Below, one piece after another: positions 43,025 to 54,923 of a stretch of DNA of 64,000 nucleotides (positions within the stretch are counted from its first letter, which is position 1; every line of letters begins with the position of its first letter). The notes under the pieces are model-generated. The model saw only the letters and a program-made list of their open reading frames with translations, searched no databases and had not been told where the DNA came from. This DNA is from Piezodorus guildinii. Taxonomy: Eukaryota; Arthropoda; Insecta; Hemiptera; Pentatomidae. Location: positions 7,910,827 to 7,974,826 of the forward strand of contig CM041297.1 in the NCBI GenBank assembly GCA_023052935.1. The letters run 5' to 3'. The translations under genes and the position numbers were made by a program.

Positions 43025-43895
43025 ATAATTTTTTTGTTTGTTTGGTCGATTACAAAGGTTCATCATTAAAAATAATAGACCAAAATCTGTTATACTAGAC
43101 TTCTGTACTATTTATTTTTCTTTCCTTTCTGTTTTCATTCAAATGAAATTCCCTGATTCCAGAGCAGATTACATTTTTTCTTTGCCCTCAATAATATCCT
43201 AATTATCGGGAAATCACATCTCTTATAAGCTGTAACATCACCACATAAGATTGTTTTTTTTTAATTTAATATTAATTTTTCTCTTTGTTCATCGCGGTGT
43301 CTTGATCTCGAAATCTTTTCGATTTTCTCTTCCCTCAATAATAACAAAGTTTTGTTGGAATTACATCTATTATAATTTATGACATTTTTTCTTTCTTTAT
43401 TGAGTTACAAGCGTTTAGATAGGCAAGCTTTCATTTTTTTTTTTTTTTTTGTTTATCCTGCTTTATTTATAGATTTAAAAGTCTATACATATTTTTCTCT
43501 ATTTTCAAAAAAAACTGTGTAAAGCCGTATTCGTGGGTAAAATTTCAATTTTTTTTTTTTAATAACTTTTCGCGGTTTTTTTATTAAAAAACCCCAACTA
43601 AATTTTTTTCCTATCTTAAAAAAAACGAAGTTATTGAATTAAATCGGCAGCTGTTTTAAAAATATCTAGCTGATATTAACGTGTAGGTGTTAGGATATTC
43701 GTTGCATGCCCTGGTAGTTTCGTAAAAATTCAATAAAAAATTGTTCCAGTAGTTTCGAAGAAATGCCGTAGACGGACGGATTTTATTCATTATTCGGGTT
43801 CCACGCATCTTCAAAGTTAAAGCCTCAATTTTTGAGGGGTAGTAGTCGGGAGTAATTTTTTTTGTAGATTACAATGGTTCATTATTGTGAATACT
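43025..43895 (+). repeat. Rep-E copy (unexpanded)
   Basis: Dispersed repeat starting near GGTCGATTACAAAGGTTCAT. It contains one copy each of the blocks that are amplified at 55920-57215 (GAGTTACAAGCG, TTTATxCTGCTTTA, CTATACATATTTTTCTCTAT). It ends GTAGTTTCGAAGAAATGCCG and ATTATTCGGGTTCCACGCAT. Non-coding. Confidence 0.65.
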
Positions 43896-44683
43896 CAACC
43901 AAAAGTAAACGCAACAAATGATGTCACTTAAGAGTTTTTTGATCATGATAGGTAGTAGCTATGTAAGCAATCGAATCATCTCTTGAATGATCATATGATA
44001 AGGAAGATGTACAGCTTTCAAGTAATAGAGAGCTTAACAAAATGGGCCCAGGAACGTTAATATAACAGTGTAGATTTAAATTCAAGGCAAATTACCAAGC
44101 ACGACAGTTAACTTCATGAATAAAGGACGGAATAGTAGGAAAAACGTCCACTAATGCTCTACTTATCCAGAGCAATTTGAATATAATATCGGCGACTATA
44201 TAATTACTTTCCACTATACCCTACAACCTTTGGACATGGAACATGTGAACACCTCGATCCATCACTAGGAGGAGAATGCTGTGAGTTAGTGTAACCTGCT
44301 CTGCCACTGGAGGTCCGAGGCGACCAATTAGTGGCCAGGAGTCACCGACCAATTAGCCGCACGCCAGTCCCCTCCTTCCTAATTAACATCAAAGCTTTTC
44401 CACTTCAAGCACCTCCGTCTCAGTCTCAGTTGCGAATTTTAATCTCGTTTTTAAACTAATGAGTACTGTCGGATTATTTAAACGTCAACCCCGAACCTAC
44501 GTGTACTAAGCAGCATGAAAAGGAGAGAATAGAAATGCTTTAGATTTTAAAACAAAACGAAACAGTGCTTGTCAAATATACTGACTCAGTTGACAGAGGG
44601 TACTAAGAGGCATATGAAATTCGAATATGCACACAAGCTGACCCGAGAGGCGATGTCTTGTATTAACCATGAATATCGGTATC
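43896..44683. other. No gene recognised
   Basis: The 44220-44500 part is relatively GC-rich and single-copy here. No domain recognised. Confidence 0.4.
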
Positions 44684-44688
44684 CGGCG

Positions 44689-45509
44689 CACAGTGGGCAA
44701 AATAACCAATTTAGGTAGACAAAAGTCAAGTCAAAAGTTTGGAATTTTCCGTACTTTATTTTTTATTATTAGTTGGCAAGACCCTTAATACCAATATTTC
44801 CCGGCAGTAAGTGAGTGAATCATTACTGTTCACACAAGTGCCTAATAACTGACAGTGGCATTATTTTTATTCGATGGTCATATATTATGTTCAAGGTGTA
44901 TTTAGAGCAAAGTCTTTTTGCTTTTATTTAACAATGGACATTGCTGAGACAGGTAAGACATTATATTTCCAAACTCTTTATTGAATATACATTGCAATCG
45001 CATCTGTAGAGTTAATTTAGCAATTTGTAAATGTATGGCCCTATTCAATAACGAAAAACTATATAACCCCCAAGTTACCCCAAGAATTTGTTTGTAGAAT
45101 TTGTTTCATCAATCCTTCTAGTATTTAGATATTACAAAGAATTTTTGCGTGATACATAATTTTTTTCAGACACTCCGAATCTATAGTTTTACTATCTATA
45201 ATTTCAAGAATTTCCTAAATTATATAAAATACATCTATTACCAGGGTTTAGCAACTCCGAGTCATAATTCGATTTTTTGTATTTTTTTCCTCATATTCTG
45301 GGACTTCAAACGTAAAATATAGGGAGGTTTCAGATTTTAGCAAATTAATTTTTGATCTTTGACAACTGTACGCTCGCCAATCGTGTAAAAAAATTAATTA
45401 GTTTTTGTAATTTTTAAAAATATTTTTTTCGTAATCTAGGGCCCCAAAAGTTAAATATAGACAAGTTTCAGAATTTTGTCCACCTAAATCGGTCTTATTT
45501 TCCACAGTG
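44689..45509. mobile_element. Transib-type non-autonomous element (821 bp)
   Basis: The left end is CACAGTGGGCAAAATAACC. The right end, reverse-complemented, is CACTGTGGAAAATAAGACC. Inverted similarity continues through ATTTAGGTxGACAAAA. CGGCG flanks both sides (44684-44688, 45510-45514). A CACWRTG terminus and a 5-bp, CG-rich target duplication are the Transib hallmarks, the superfamily related to RAG1. No transposase ORF remains. Confidence 0.85.
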
Positions 45510-45519
45510 CGGCGTTGGC

Positions 45520-46865
45520 AATAATGGATGATATACATGACTCAGGAAGATCATTATGCGGGACGTTCCCGACATAAGCATAAGAGGGGCCTTTGAAGCA
45601 ATGGATGCTGAAGCAGGAATGATTGGCCTACAAGTCTACGAGAAGACCAACGTTATAGTGCTGGGTAAAAGACTGGATCAGAGGCAAATTTAATGTGAAA
45701 TGTAGGCCTAAAAGTTCGAAGTGGTAATAACTTGAAAGAAGAAGAAGAGGTCAGAAAGCGGATAGCGGCTGGGAATAGTATAAAGCCTATTTCTCCGTAT
45801 CGCAGCTGTTCAGGAGCAAGCTTGTGAGCCTCCACCAAGTTTACGCTTTTCAAGACCCTTGTAAGACCAGTGGTTACATACGGTGGAGAAACGTGGACCC
45901 TCAACAGTAACAATATCGACCTACTAGATAGGTTAGGACCAGTAGACCTGAGAAGTATTCTGGGAACCGTGTTTGAGGATCGTCATTGGTGGCGAAGGAA
46001 AATATCGAATTGTTCTAGCTCTACTAGCATGTTATTGGTTCCTCTCATTTATTTATTTATTACCCTTATTTATTTCCCCTGCCTTGATTCAATACGGGTA
46101 CTTGCAGCTGTGGGAAGTACTATAGATACAACTCATAACTGCTATGAAACTAATTACTCAACATGCTAGTGGGTCTTCGTCATTCTTCTCTCCTACCTCA
46201 CGTTGAAGTGGCTTGGACCAATCTGTTCCTTCCACCCGTATACAAAGGCTTTGTAGTACGGGTAGTTTTGTTTAGATATAAGATAAGGGATAACGCTCTC
46301 CGTCAGGACGTAGAGTCCTGTGTCCCTCAGAAGCTTCATTCTCAGTGCCTCATAAGTGGTACAGGCAAGAACCCCACAACTGGGCACAGGGGACTGATGT
46401 TTTTGCCATTCTTGGCAAGTTTTGCTCGGAAGCCCCCATGCCCAGTGAGGCACTGTGTAACCCATTAGACCCGAAGGATCCATGTATTGTCCACTCTTGA
46501 CCCGACGCTGGGGAAATACTTCCTTAAATTAGCACCTTTTAGAGTCGTCACCCACCGACGGTTCCATTCTTCTATGTTGACCTCGGAGAATTCTCTTCCA
46601 TGGTTCCATACTGGTTCCTCTCAAATCAAAGTAGAGGCTAAAATAGATTGGACATGAGTTGAGGATGAGCAGTGACAGAGGGGCAAGTAGAGTATACAAG
46701 AATGTTCCGGAACGGCCAGGACCAGCGAGGTAGGTCGAAAGGCCGCTGGAGGGATGGAAGGATCTTAGGGAACTCGAGATGTCTCTGAGAGAAGTTTCGG
46801 ATCGAGAAGATTGGTTGGTGACTACCGAGCGGGCCAAGGGCAGTCTCATGTGTCTGCTGAGCCAA
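45520..46865 (+). pseudogene. RTE-like LINE (separate lineage), split by an R1 fragment
   Basis: Pieces in order: MDDIHDSGRS (a degraded YADD palm) near 45525; ISIRGAFEAMDAEAGMIGLQ near 45580; VRSGNNLKEEEEVRKRIAAG near 45710; FKTLVRPVVTYGGETWTLN near 45855-45905; and after a gap VERPLEGWKDLRELEMSLRE, VSDREDWLVTTERAKGSL at about 46730-46865. Several frameshifts. The gap from about 46020 to 46625 is foreign, R1-derived sequence. The Transib element abuts its left side. Confidence 0.65.
46163..46620 (-). pseudogene. R1 ORF2 C-terminal fragment
   Basis: On the minus strand EEWNRRWVTT, LRKYFPSVGS, a frameshifted zinc-knuckle region, and TYEALRMKLLRDTGLYVLTE, NYPYYKAFVYGWKEQIGPSH closely match the end of ORF2 at 33460-33860. 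Nucleotide identity is high (for example AATGGAACCGTCGGTGGGTG in both). Truncated on both sides. It lies inside the LINE at 45520-46865. Confidence 0.85.
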
Positions 46866-46914
46866 TAGAAGAAGATTCGACCCTGAATCTGAATCTACAA
46901 AGATAAAGATATAA

Positions 46915-47925
46915 GAAGAAAGAAACTTTATTAATTTACATAATATTTACAATGTACACTCAATACAAACATGTTTGGTTTCATGATTTCAGTGGACCTT
47001 TTTTCATGATAAGATAGTTTCAATCATCCTTTGAAGTTACTAATGATTATACAATATTTTGTTTAAGACAGTAGGAAAAGTAACACGAAAAAAAAAAAAC
47101 CTACACAATAATAAATTACAATATTATTTAAAAGTACATGTTTGGTTCTTTTGTGCGTGTAGGCTTTAGTGATGTTTTGTTGTAATTACCAATTCCTAGT
47201 TTATATGGGTTTTCAGAAGCTGTGGTTTTATCAAAATAGTTTTTGGTTACTGTGTAGATATGCTGTTTTAATGTTGGAAGATTTAAAGTTCAAAGAGCAT
47301 TTTGAAAATTTAGTATATCGTGGGTAGTTGTTGATGATTCGCATACATGTATTTTGTATTGTTCTATTTTTTTTTTTAAATTGGTATTGCAAGTCGAGCT
47401 CCAGACGGGCGATGCATAACAGATCTGGGCACGTATGACTGTTTTATATGGGAGTAGTTTGTTCTGAGTGCTTAAACTGGATTTTTTATTAAAATATGGG
47501 AACATTTTTTGTTTTTTCGGATTTTCTATTTATATGTTCGGTATAAGTTAACGATTGTCTAATGTTATGCCTAAGTATTTAACTGATTTAGACCAGTTAA
47601 TGTGGACTGAGTTTAATAAAAAGGTGATAGTATATGTTCGGTCTGCGCTTAATAAAGATAATAGCTTCTGACTTGTTTGCATTTATTTTTAATTTCCACA
47701 TATTGCAATATTTATTGATTTTTTTTAAGTTTAGCTGTAACCTGTTAACTGTGGTATCGATGCGATATGATGATGTATATAGGGCTGTATATCGGCGTAA
47801 AGAAAAGTTTTGGAAAATCGGATATATATACATTAAATAAAGTTGGCGAAAGGCAGGATCCTTGAGGAAGGCCGGCCGTTACAGGGAGTATACTGGATGT
47901 CGAATTATTTACACGAACATAAAAT
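46915..47925 (-). pseudogene. Jockey-like LINE (second lineage) with 12-bp TSD
   Basis: ATAAAGATATAA at 46903-46914 and 47926-47937. On the minus strand: GLPQGSCLSPTLFNVYISDF (RT motif B region) near 47860, LKKINKYCNMWKLKINANKS near 47700, QNKLLPYKTVIRAQICYASP near 47430, ending GNYNKTSLK near 47180. Stops and frame changes throughout. 5' truncated just upstream of motif B. A short relative is at 6320-6635. Confidence 0.82.
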
Positions 47926-47937
47926 ATAAAGATATAA

Positions 47938-49360
47938 TGAATAGAAATAGTTAATAATAATTTTTAATACATTTACTTCTGGCTAATTTTGGAAATTCAC
48001 AAAGTTACACGGTAATTTAATCCATTTACAATTTAATCCTCTTTTTTTTCTTCCATAAGAAACTTCTCCTGACAAGCTGACTGAATGAATACACATCCAG
48101 AGAACGGTGTACATTAGAACAGTATAGCAGTAGAACAGTTGAACAGACCACACTAACCACTGACCTATATCGGCCCGCGATAATTACTCTGCGCTAGGTT
48201 CTCCCTCTAACACATTTCCACCTCTGCCTCGACCCATTACGGCGAAGGACTCTCATGAAGCGCTGATGTGGTTCTCCGGAACAGACTTAGCAAACCTATC
48301 TAATTCCTTCCCTCCATTATCGCTTATGCTTAACGATTCTAGCTGTGAATGGTATAGAATTATTTGAATCAGTCTAGTCGTATCTATAGATGATTTTTTA
48401 GTTTGTTGGTATAGTTGGAAAACAAATCTTACAATAAGAGGTTATAGTTAGAGGAAAAATAATATATTTTTTTATTTCAAAGTGACTAAGAGTGAAAAAA
48501 TTTTTTTAACCCACTGCAACTGTTTGATTTGTTGATAATTTCCCTTTCCAAGGCTCTCATGATTCAGTCATCAAATATACAATAATTTAAGTCACATTCC
48601 GGACATTCATTATTCTCATATTAATTTATTATCATAAATAAACAAAAGATCACATTATTATTTTTGAGCCAGTGGTTGTGTGGGCAGGACGGTGGACTAT
48701 GAAGCCAATCGTTATCTCGGACTCCCGACCCCGCCTACACATTCTCAAGCCAATAATTAAGATGGGATTAGCTGCTCACAGCCTCCTCCCTTCCTAATCT
48801 CCTCTCCTCCCATTTCTACCGTGTGGCCTCCAATGAAAAAATGGGTGTAGAGAGATCTTGATAATGTAAATTGTAATCAAAGACATATATATATAATATA
48901 TTTAAATTTAGACATAGTTAACTGTTTTTTATTCAAAGCAATGTTACACCTAAAATATAAGTTTTCGCTACAAACGGTGAACAACAAAATATATTCTCCA
49001 TAAAATTCGTAATCAGAAAACTATATGCGGGTCCTAGCTATGAAATCAGTTAAACGCTATTAAAACAACAATAATGAATATATTAATGTTGATGTTGATA
49101 TTAAAAGATCAAACAAAATTTAAAAAAATTATTGAAAAACCAAACAACACACCTGTTATATGTAAAATGAAGTTTAATAAAAGGGGAAAATAACTTGTAA
49201 AAGGACTAAGCCTTAGCAGCATCTCCATTGCTATGTTAAGTTTAATGGTCTCGTGACCAGGTCCTCTTCAGCTCACTTACATCCAAGGCAGCTACGAAGG
49301 GATTGAATAGTCTCCTGGGGAGGGTAAGCTTTCGTGAGCCAGGGGCATTGCGATTTGGAG
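47938..49360. other. About 1.4 kb without a recognised feature
   Basis: Includes a GC-richer stretch at 48080-48330 and one at 48660-48840. Neither has an ORF, RNA gene or repeat match that I can support. Confidence 0.4.
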
Positions 49361-49765
49361 GGTATGGGAGGGAGGGTATGAGAGGGAGTTGTAGTTCAGA
49401 GGAGGGAGGGAGAGATAGAGGAGGTAGGGATGCGGGAGGGTGGGAGAGTGGGAGAGGAGGGGAGGGTAGTGGAGGGGGGAAGGAAAGAAAGGAAGAAGGA
49501 AGGAGAGGGGAGGGTTTGAGGGTAGGAGAGGAGGGGGAAGGGTAGTGGAGGGAGGGAGTGGAAGGGGAAGTTGTGGGAGGGGGAAGAGAGAGAGAGAGAG
49601 AGAGTGAGAGTGAGGAGGAAGGAAGGGGAGGGGAGCGGGTCCATGAGAGGGGGGCAGTGGAGGGAGGAGGAAGGAGAAAGAAAAGAAAGGAAGAGAAGGG
49701 AGGGTATGGAGGAGGGAGATTGGAATGAGAGAAAGGAAGAATGAGGAGAGAGGTTGGTGGGAGGA
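49361..49765. repeat. Purine-rich GGGAGG/GA tract
   Basis: About 400 bp almost free of pyrimidines on the plus strand: imperfect GGGAGGG, GGAAGGA and GAGAGA units. Numerous G-triplets could form quadruplexes or a triplex. The overlapping 171-, 127- and 80-codon ORFs are Pro/Ser/Leu- or Gly/Glu-biased artefacts of this composition. Confidence 0.85.
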
Positions 49766-50784
49766 GGAGGTGATGCCATCGCGATCGTAGCTCCGCAGGA
49801 AGGTCATGTTAACATTTTTTCATTACTAGGCAGGCGACACAAACTTTTAAAGTACAAAAAAAAAAAACCTTGTAGATATTATAATTATTAGATTTTCAAC
49901 TTGATGCAAACATTCAAACCCAAAATTAAAAATATCCCTAACTTTTAAATACCTCGAAGCCTAGCACGAAATACATACATACTTCTATTTCGTTCTAAAT
50001 TAACAAAGCCCCATTACACAAACACAAACCCATTTGTCCGTCACCTATAATTCCCTATCTATTCCCAATAAGTTTCCGATGCGGCTGAAAAGAAGCAGTC
50101 CTCGGGATCTGCTACCTCATATATAATACACTGACCTTGCAATGGTTAAATCCCTCACTAAGTATTATCATCTGTTATTATCATGCAGAGTCCAGGTCAT
50201 AGAATTTGAATCACTCAATAAAATAAATTTTTCCAAATTAAACATAACTACATGTTTAAAAAAAATTATGATTACACAAAAAAATATTATTATATACTGT
50301 AAATTATAGAAAAGCAAAATAAAAATCGTTATCCCGTAAAAATTGATTATAATATTAATTTTCAAAACTATGACCACTCCTGATTTGTTTAACCGCTGTT
50401 TTCCGTAAAAATGGTTCCATTTAACGTAATCTCACAATGTTTATTGCTTCTGATTGCAAAATGCCGTAAATTCGTCACAATTAAAAATTGTATTCTGGTA
50501 GTAGTTAAAAATTAATAATCAAGAACTAACAATTTTTTTTTGTATTTCTTTAATTCATTATGCGTATGATAAATAAGTGGATAAAAACGTATCATAAAAA
50601 TAAATATTCGATCGGATCAAATCCATTACTATAAAAAATGAAAGCCTATATGATGCAATTTATATGTATATTCAAGCACATTCAGTTGTTCATATTTGTT
50701 AAAAATAATCAATTTTTAAAAATTGTGACAGATTGTAATATACCCGAATAAATAAATATTTTCAGAATAAAAAAAAAACTTAAA
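49766..50784. other. No feature recognised
   Basis: AT-rich. ORFs are short and uninformative. Confidence 0.45.
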
Positions 50785-51784
50785 ACGATATTTAATCGTT
50801 TCACTGATTATCTATTAGTTTAAGAGACGCAAACTGAAGATAAAGATCGTTTCGTTAATGAACTATATCTTTATCTTTCTCACCATTGTCGTAAGTGTTC
50901 TTTGGGTTGAATATTTGTTCGATAAATATTAGGCCGTTCTACAAAAGAAGTCTTAGATATATTAAAAAAAAAAATTATTTAATTTCCAGGCATTGAAATG
51001 AATTGATATGCATGGTAGATAACTTATATTTATTTAAAATAATTTATTATGTGTTGATATTAGATGTTAAAAATATATAAATGCAATAAAACTTTAATTG
51101 ATTACAGAAGCTTGAAAATGGCCCTAGAGGCTGAAACGTTACAATGCCTGGAAATTAAATAATTTTTTTTTTCTAAATATATCCAAGACTTCTTTTGTAG
51201 AACGGCCTAATATTTATCGAACAAATATTCAACCCAAAGAAAACTTACGACAATGATGGGAAAGATAAAGATATGATTCATTAACGAAAACACAGCCAAA
51301 TTAAATCGGCAGTAATTTAAACCCTTGTCGCATACTTTTCATAGATATACCGTATAACATAAAAGTCTCGCTAGTATTCGAATTTTCCAGTCCAAATTAT
51401 AACACCTCTATACAAACTTACACAGGTCCGTTACTAGAAAACCCTTTCTCACAGTCAATGAACACTAACCACCAGTCGACGAACACTTAAAAGAACATTC
51501 TCCATCGATTTTGTAATAACTTACACGGAAATACCAACAGACATACAAGATAGACGACTACACGCGACATGGCTAAAAATAGCCAGGGACTACTAAATTA
51601 GAAAGACTGAAAGATAGGGCGCTGAGCCAACAGTAAACAGTAACAGAAACAGTAAGTTACAGTAACATTAAGTCAACAGTAAACAGAAAGCACATGAAGG
51701 GGCCAAGCTACTATCTCCTGGCTACTCGGCCTGTGTCTCTTGGCATTCCATCTCTCTATAACACGCTTGCACATTGTCATTTTT
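50785..51784 (+). repeat. Rep-D copy 1, containing a foldback
   Basis: Shares AACGATATTTAATCGTTTCA, ATACCGTATAACATxAAAGTC, TTTTGTAATAACTTACACGG and CCATCTCTCTATAACACGC with 57822-58354. In both places it runs straight into a Rep-B 5' end. Copy 1 is longer because of the inverted-repeat insertion at 50852-51287. Confidence 0.78.
50852..51287. repeat. Foldback with 144/146-bp arms
   Basis: Arms 50852-50995 and 51142-51287 are inverted copies (GACTTCTTTTGTAGAACGGC and CCTAATATTTATCGAACAAA in the right arm are reversed in the left). The 146-bp loop ends GGCCCTAGAGGCTGAAACGTTA, which looks like a hammerhead stem II plus GAAAC, but no CTGATGA precedes it. Confidence 0.8.
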
Positions 51785-52111
51785 ACTTTTACTTACTATA
51801 TATAGTAAGGGAAAGTATTGCGATCGTGAAAATTTTCGAATACCAGTTTTTAACGGAAATACACGTTTTAGGTTCCCTTGAGTTCAAATAACCAAGTCCC
51901 GAAAAAAGGTCTGAGTGTCTATGTGCCTGTATGTGGTTAGTCAAACGCGAAAACGAAAAGTCGTATGAAACTGAAATTTTATATTTAGGACAGCTATCCG
52001 CCTGAGATGTTACAGCAACTTTTTCATCAAAATCAGCTAAAGGGAAGAGCCACTTTATACCATGTATTTTGCACCTTATATACGATTTTCTCAAAAACGG
52101 CTTCAACAATT

Positions 52112-52494
52112 AAGACGTTGATTTCCAAAAGGTACTAAAGGACATTTTTTACGAAACTGATTTTTTTACATATTTGTATTCTCATCATTTAGTTTTATCT
52201 AAAAATTCTATTTGATCTTATCTAATGAACTCTCAAGTCCTTAAAAAACGCGATTTAGAAATACGGTCATTTTCTTAATGTACTAATTACGCATTTATTT
52301 TCGTTCGAAATCATTCTAAAAAAATTAATTTTATAACTTTAATATGATGTTATTATTATAGTAAAAAAATAATTCTAAATTTTAATGCAAAAAGACCCAA
52401 ATTAGCTGGTTTAATAATATAGTAATGAGAGATTTTCGCGCTTCCTGTAAAATTTCCTAAAATGGATATAGTACCTTTCGGAAATCAACGTCTC
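52112..52494. mobile_element. 383-bp MITE with AATT TSD
   Basis: Second copy of the family at 14802-15183. The ends are AAGACGTTGATTTCC and GGAAATCAACGTCTC, flanked by AATT at 52108-52111 and 52495-52498. Removing the element and one AATT restores the Rep-B sequence CAACAATTTTGATTAAAC. Confidence 0.9.
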
Positions 52495-52627
52495 AATTTT
52501 GATTAAACTCACTTTATGGATGTAAAATGTAATGGGATTAATTATGATATAGATTTCATTATAATTGAATTAGTCTGACAACGCTTAAATGACGATATTT
52601 CAAAATTTCTTCCTCTAAAATACATTT

Positions 52628-52633
<6 letters not shown>

Positions 52634-52662
<29 letters not shown>

Positions 52663-52845
52663 TATACATCTATTTTAGTCAAGTTGACATACAGAGGGAG
52701 TTGGCCTACTAACACTTCAATTACTAAAAGTACAACATATATATACAAAAACGAAAAGATCTGAATACTAATAATAATTACAAACTAAAAAATGTATACA
52801 ATTTACAATGAAAATAAAAACATCTTAGTAATGCCATATTATAGC
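52634..52845 (-). mobile_element. Poly(A)-tailed retro-insert with 9-bp TSD
   Basis: TTTAATTTT at 52625-52633 and 52846-52854. A T-run begins the plus strand, i.e. a poly(A) tail on the minus strand, followed by about 180 bp. The source is not recognised. It is probably a LINE 3' end. Confidence 0.65.
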
Positions 52846-52887
52846 TTTAATTTTATAGATTCAGAAAAAATACCTCTATAATCTTAT

Positions 52888-53495
52888 TATAGAATAGAAT
52901 AGAAAAATAATTTTTATTCTGGGACTGGGTCCCTTAAGAACAATATGATATGCAAAATTAATATATACAATGTGTCTGGCCACAAGACCAAAGGATTATA
53001 ATTAATTTTTATTTACAAAGCTTTAAGAAGAAAAGTAGGATACAATAAAACCAAAGAGTAAAATAACTAAAAGAGTAAAATAAATGACTAACTTCTGATA
53101 TGTTGAACAAAACTTAACATTGAAACTGATTCATAATAATTGATCGATACAGAATCATGAACAATAAATAATAAATTTTCTTTTTGAATAGATATTTGAT
53201 TTGAAAACTCAGGCTTGTGGAGCGTCTGTTTGAGATGACAATAGGTACTCGAACAGCTGGGACTTGAATGATGGTAGGGAAGGAGCATGGCGGATTTGAG
53301 TAGGTAGGGAATTCCAGAGAGCAGTAGAGCGGACAAGAAAGGAATGTTCAAAACTTGTTGTTCTGTGGGCAGGAATATAAAGGTCAGAATGGCGCGATCT
53401 TGTTTGGAGCGAGCTGACGGACGATTTAAATTGCAGAAGTTTGTGGATATAGGGAGGTTATAGTTGATAAATAGTGGCAAAATAAGAATTAGAAC
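52888..53495 (-). pseudogene. CR1-like LINE 3' end
   Basis: Minus-strand RSRHSDLYIPAHRTTSFEHS, FLVRSTALWNSLPTQIRHAP, SFKSQLFEYLL near 53250-53410. The 3' terminus is AGAATAAAAATTATTTTTC plus TTCTA units (reversed, 52888-52905). Same family as 3770-4418. The C-terminal frame is better preserved here. Confidence 0.78.
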
Positions 53496-53738
53496 GAATT
53501 TGATAACCAAATAAAGGAGAAAGAGCAAACATCCTTTTTATTTATTTTTTTTGAATCTATGAAAAGCTACATAGATGTATAATATACCGTTGGAAAGAGA
53601 TAGATTTTAGAAAATGTAATATCTTATGCACAGTTTGTAAAATGTAATGTAATGTGACAAATAGGGCATAACATTATTACTGATAATTGTGCGTGACAAT
53701 TTGATATTGCTATATTATCTTCTTATTTTCTATTAGGT

Positions 53739-54180
53739 TCTTTGCGGATGTGAAACGTGGCTGCTTACTTTGTTTGAAGGATGAACTTCGGCTTAAGGTT
53801 TTCGAAAATAAGGTACTGCGTAAAATATTTGGTCCTAAGAGAGATGAGGCCACTGGGAAGTTTAGAAGGTTGCACATTGCGGAATTGCGTAGCTCGTACC
53901 CTGTGAATATAATTGAGTTGATAGCATCGCGGAGACTCAAATGGGAGTGTAAAGTTGTTGGGCTCGGTGAGGATCGGATTCCGAGAAAGTTGGTATTCGG
54001 TGATTCTACTGGTAGGAGTCCGTAAGGTAGGCCGAAACGTCGATGGGAGGATTGCGTTAAGGCTGATCTCGGGGCTTGGTCTTGAACGGTGAACATTGGA
54101 CGAGTCTGTGTAGGCAGAGTTTGGTGATATGAAAGTAACCTTCGGGTTCGGTAAGGTCTATTATTATTATTTTTTATTAT
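53739..54180 (+). pseudogene. RTE 3' fragment
   Basis: FENKVLRKIFGPKRDEATGK, YPVNIIELIASRRLKWECKV and RIPRKLVFGDSTGRSP are followed by a stop, then the 3' terminus ACCTTCGGGTTCGGTAAGG and a TTA-type repeat to about 54190. The target duplication is not clear because both sides are TA-rich. Confidence 0.85.
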
Positions 54181-54278
54181 TATTATATTATTTTATATAA
54201 ATCATATGTTTCCAACGAAACTGAATAATCTTTTTATTTAAATTAACTTTAAATCTTTTAAATTTAAGTTTATGTAAT

Positions 54279-54923
54279 CCCCACTCATCACTGTAGAACA
54301 AATACGATACCTTGGACCTCATCTTGACAAACGTCTTACATGGAATCCTCATACAAGACTTAAACGACAAGAAACTGCTCGTAGATATCGACTATTAAAA
54401 CACTTACTTGACAAACGATCAAAACTCTCTCTATACTTCAAAAAACTGATTTACACAACCATAATTAGACCTATCTGGACTTATGGCATAGAGCTATGGG
54501 GCTCCACTAAACCGTCGAATTCCTCCCGCATCCAATCCTTGCAATCCAAAATCCTTCGACAAATCCTAGACGTTCCATACTTTGTTACCAACAAACTCAT
54601 CCATAGAGACCTGAACATCCCACTTGTTGCAGAAATTGCCCAAAAAAGATACTCCTCCTTTCATTCCAAATTACCAGCCCAACTAAGACCAGACAAACCC
54701 GCTTGTCCGTATCCTCTCATCGGCATCTATTCCCGATAATCCTCCGAGGCGTCTGAAAAGACGGTGGCCTCGAGACCTGCTAACCAAATAAACTCTGAAG
54801 TGCTACCACTGGGTAGGTTCTTCTCAAGACTTTTCCAAGCCAATGTTATGTATATAGCTCATTTACTTGTTGTACTCTGTACAGTTGTTAATACCAATAA
54901 AAGAATTTAAAAAAAAAGAAAAA
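54279..54923 (+). pseudogene. Jockey-type LINE 3' end with 13-bp TSD
   Basis: AAGTTTATGTAAT at 54266-54278 and 54924-54936. The frame reads IRYLGPHLDKRLTWNPHTRL, KLIYTTIIRPIWTYGIELWG, LQSKILRQILDVPYFVTNKL, HRDLNIPL, and a frameshifted PPRRLKRRWPRDLL. The 3' UTR ends CCAATAAAAGAATTTAAAAA. 5' truncated, two or three frame changes. Confidence 0.9.

Noticed and set aside
49292..49807. 171-codon minus-strand ORF and overlapping ORFs
   Set aside because: Amino acid make-up (Pro/Ser/Leu, or Gly/Glu/Arg on the plus strand) simply reflects the purine-rich tract; open in several frames at once.
53739..54190. Exact TSD for this RTE copy
   Set aside because: Both flanks are TA-rich (TATTAT-type), so no duplication can be fixed with confidence.
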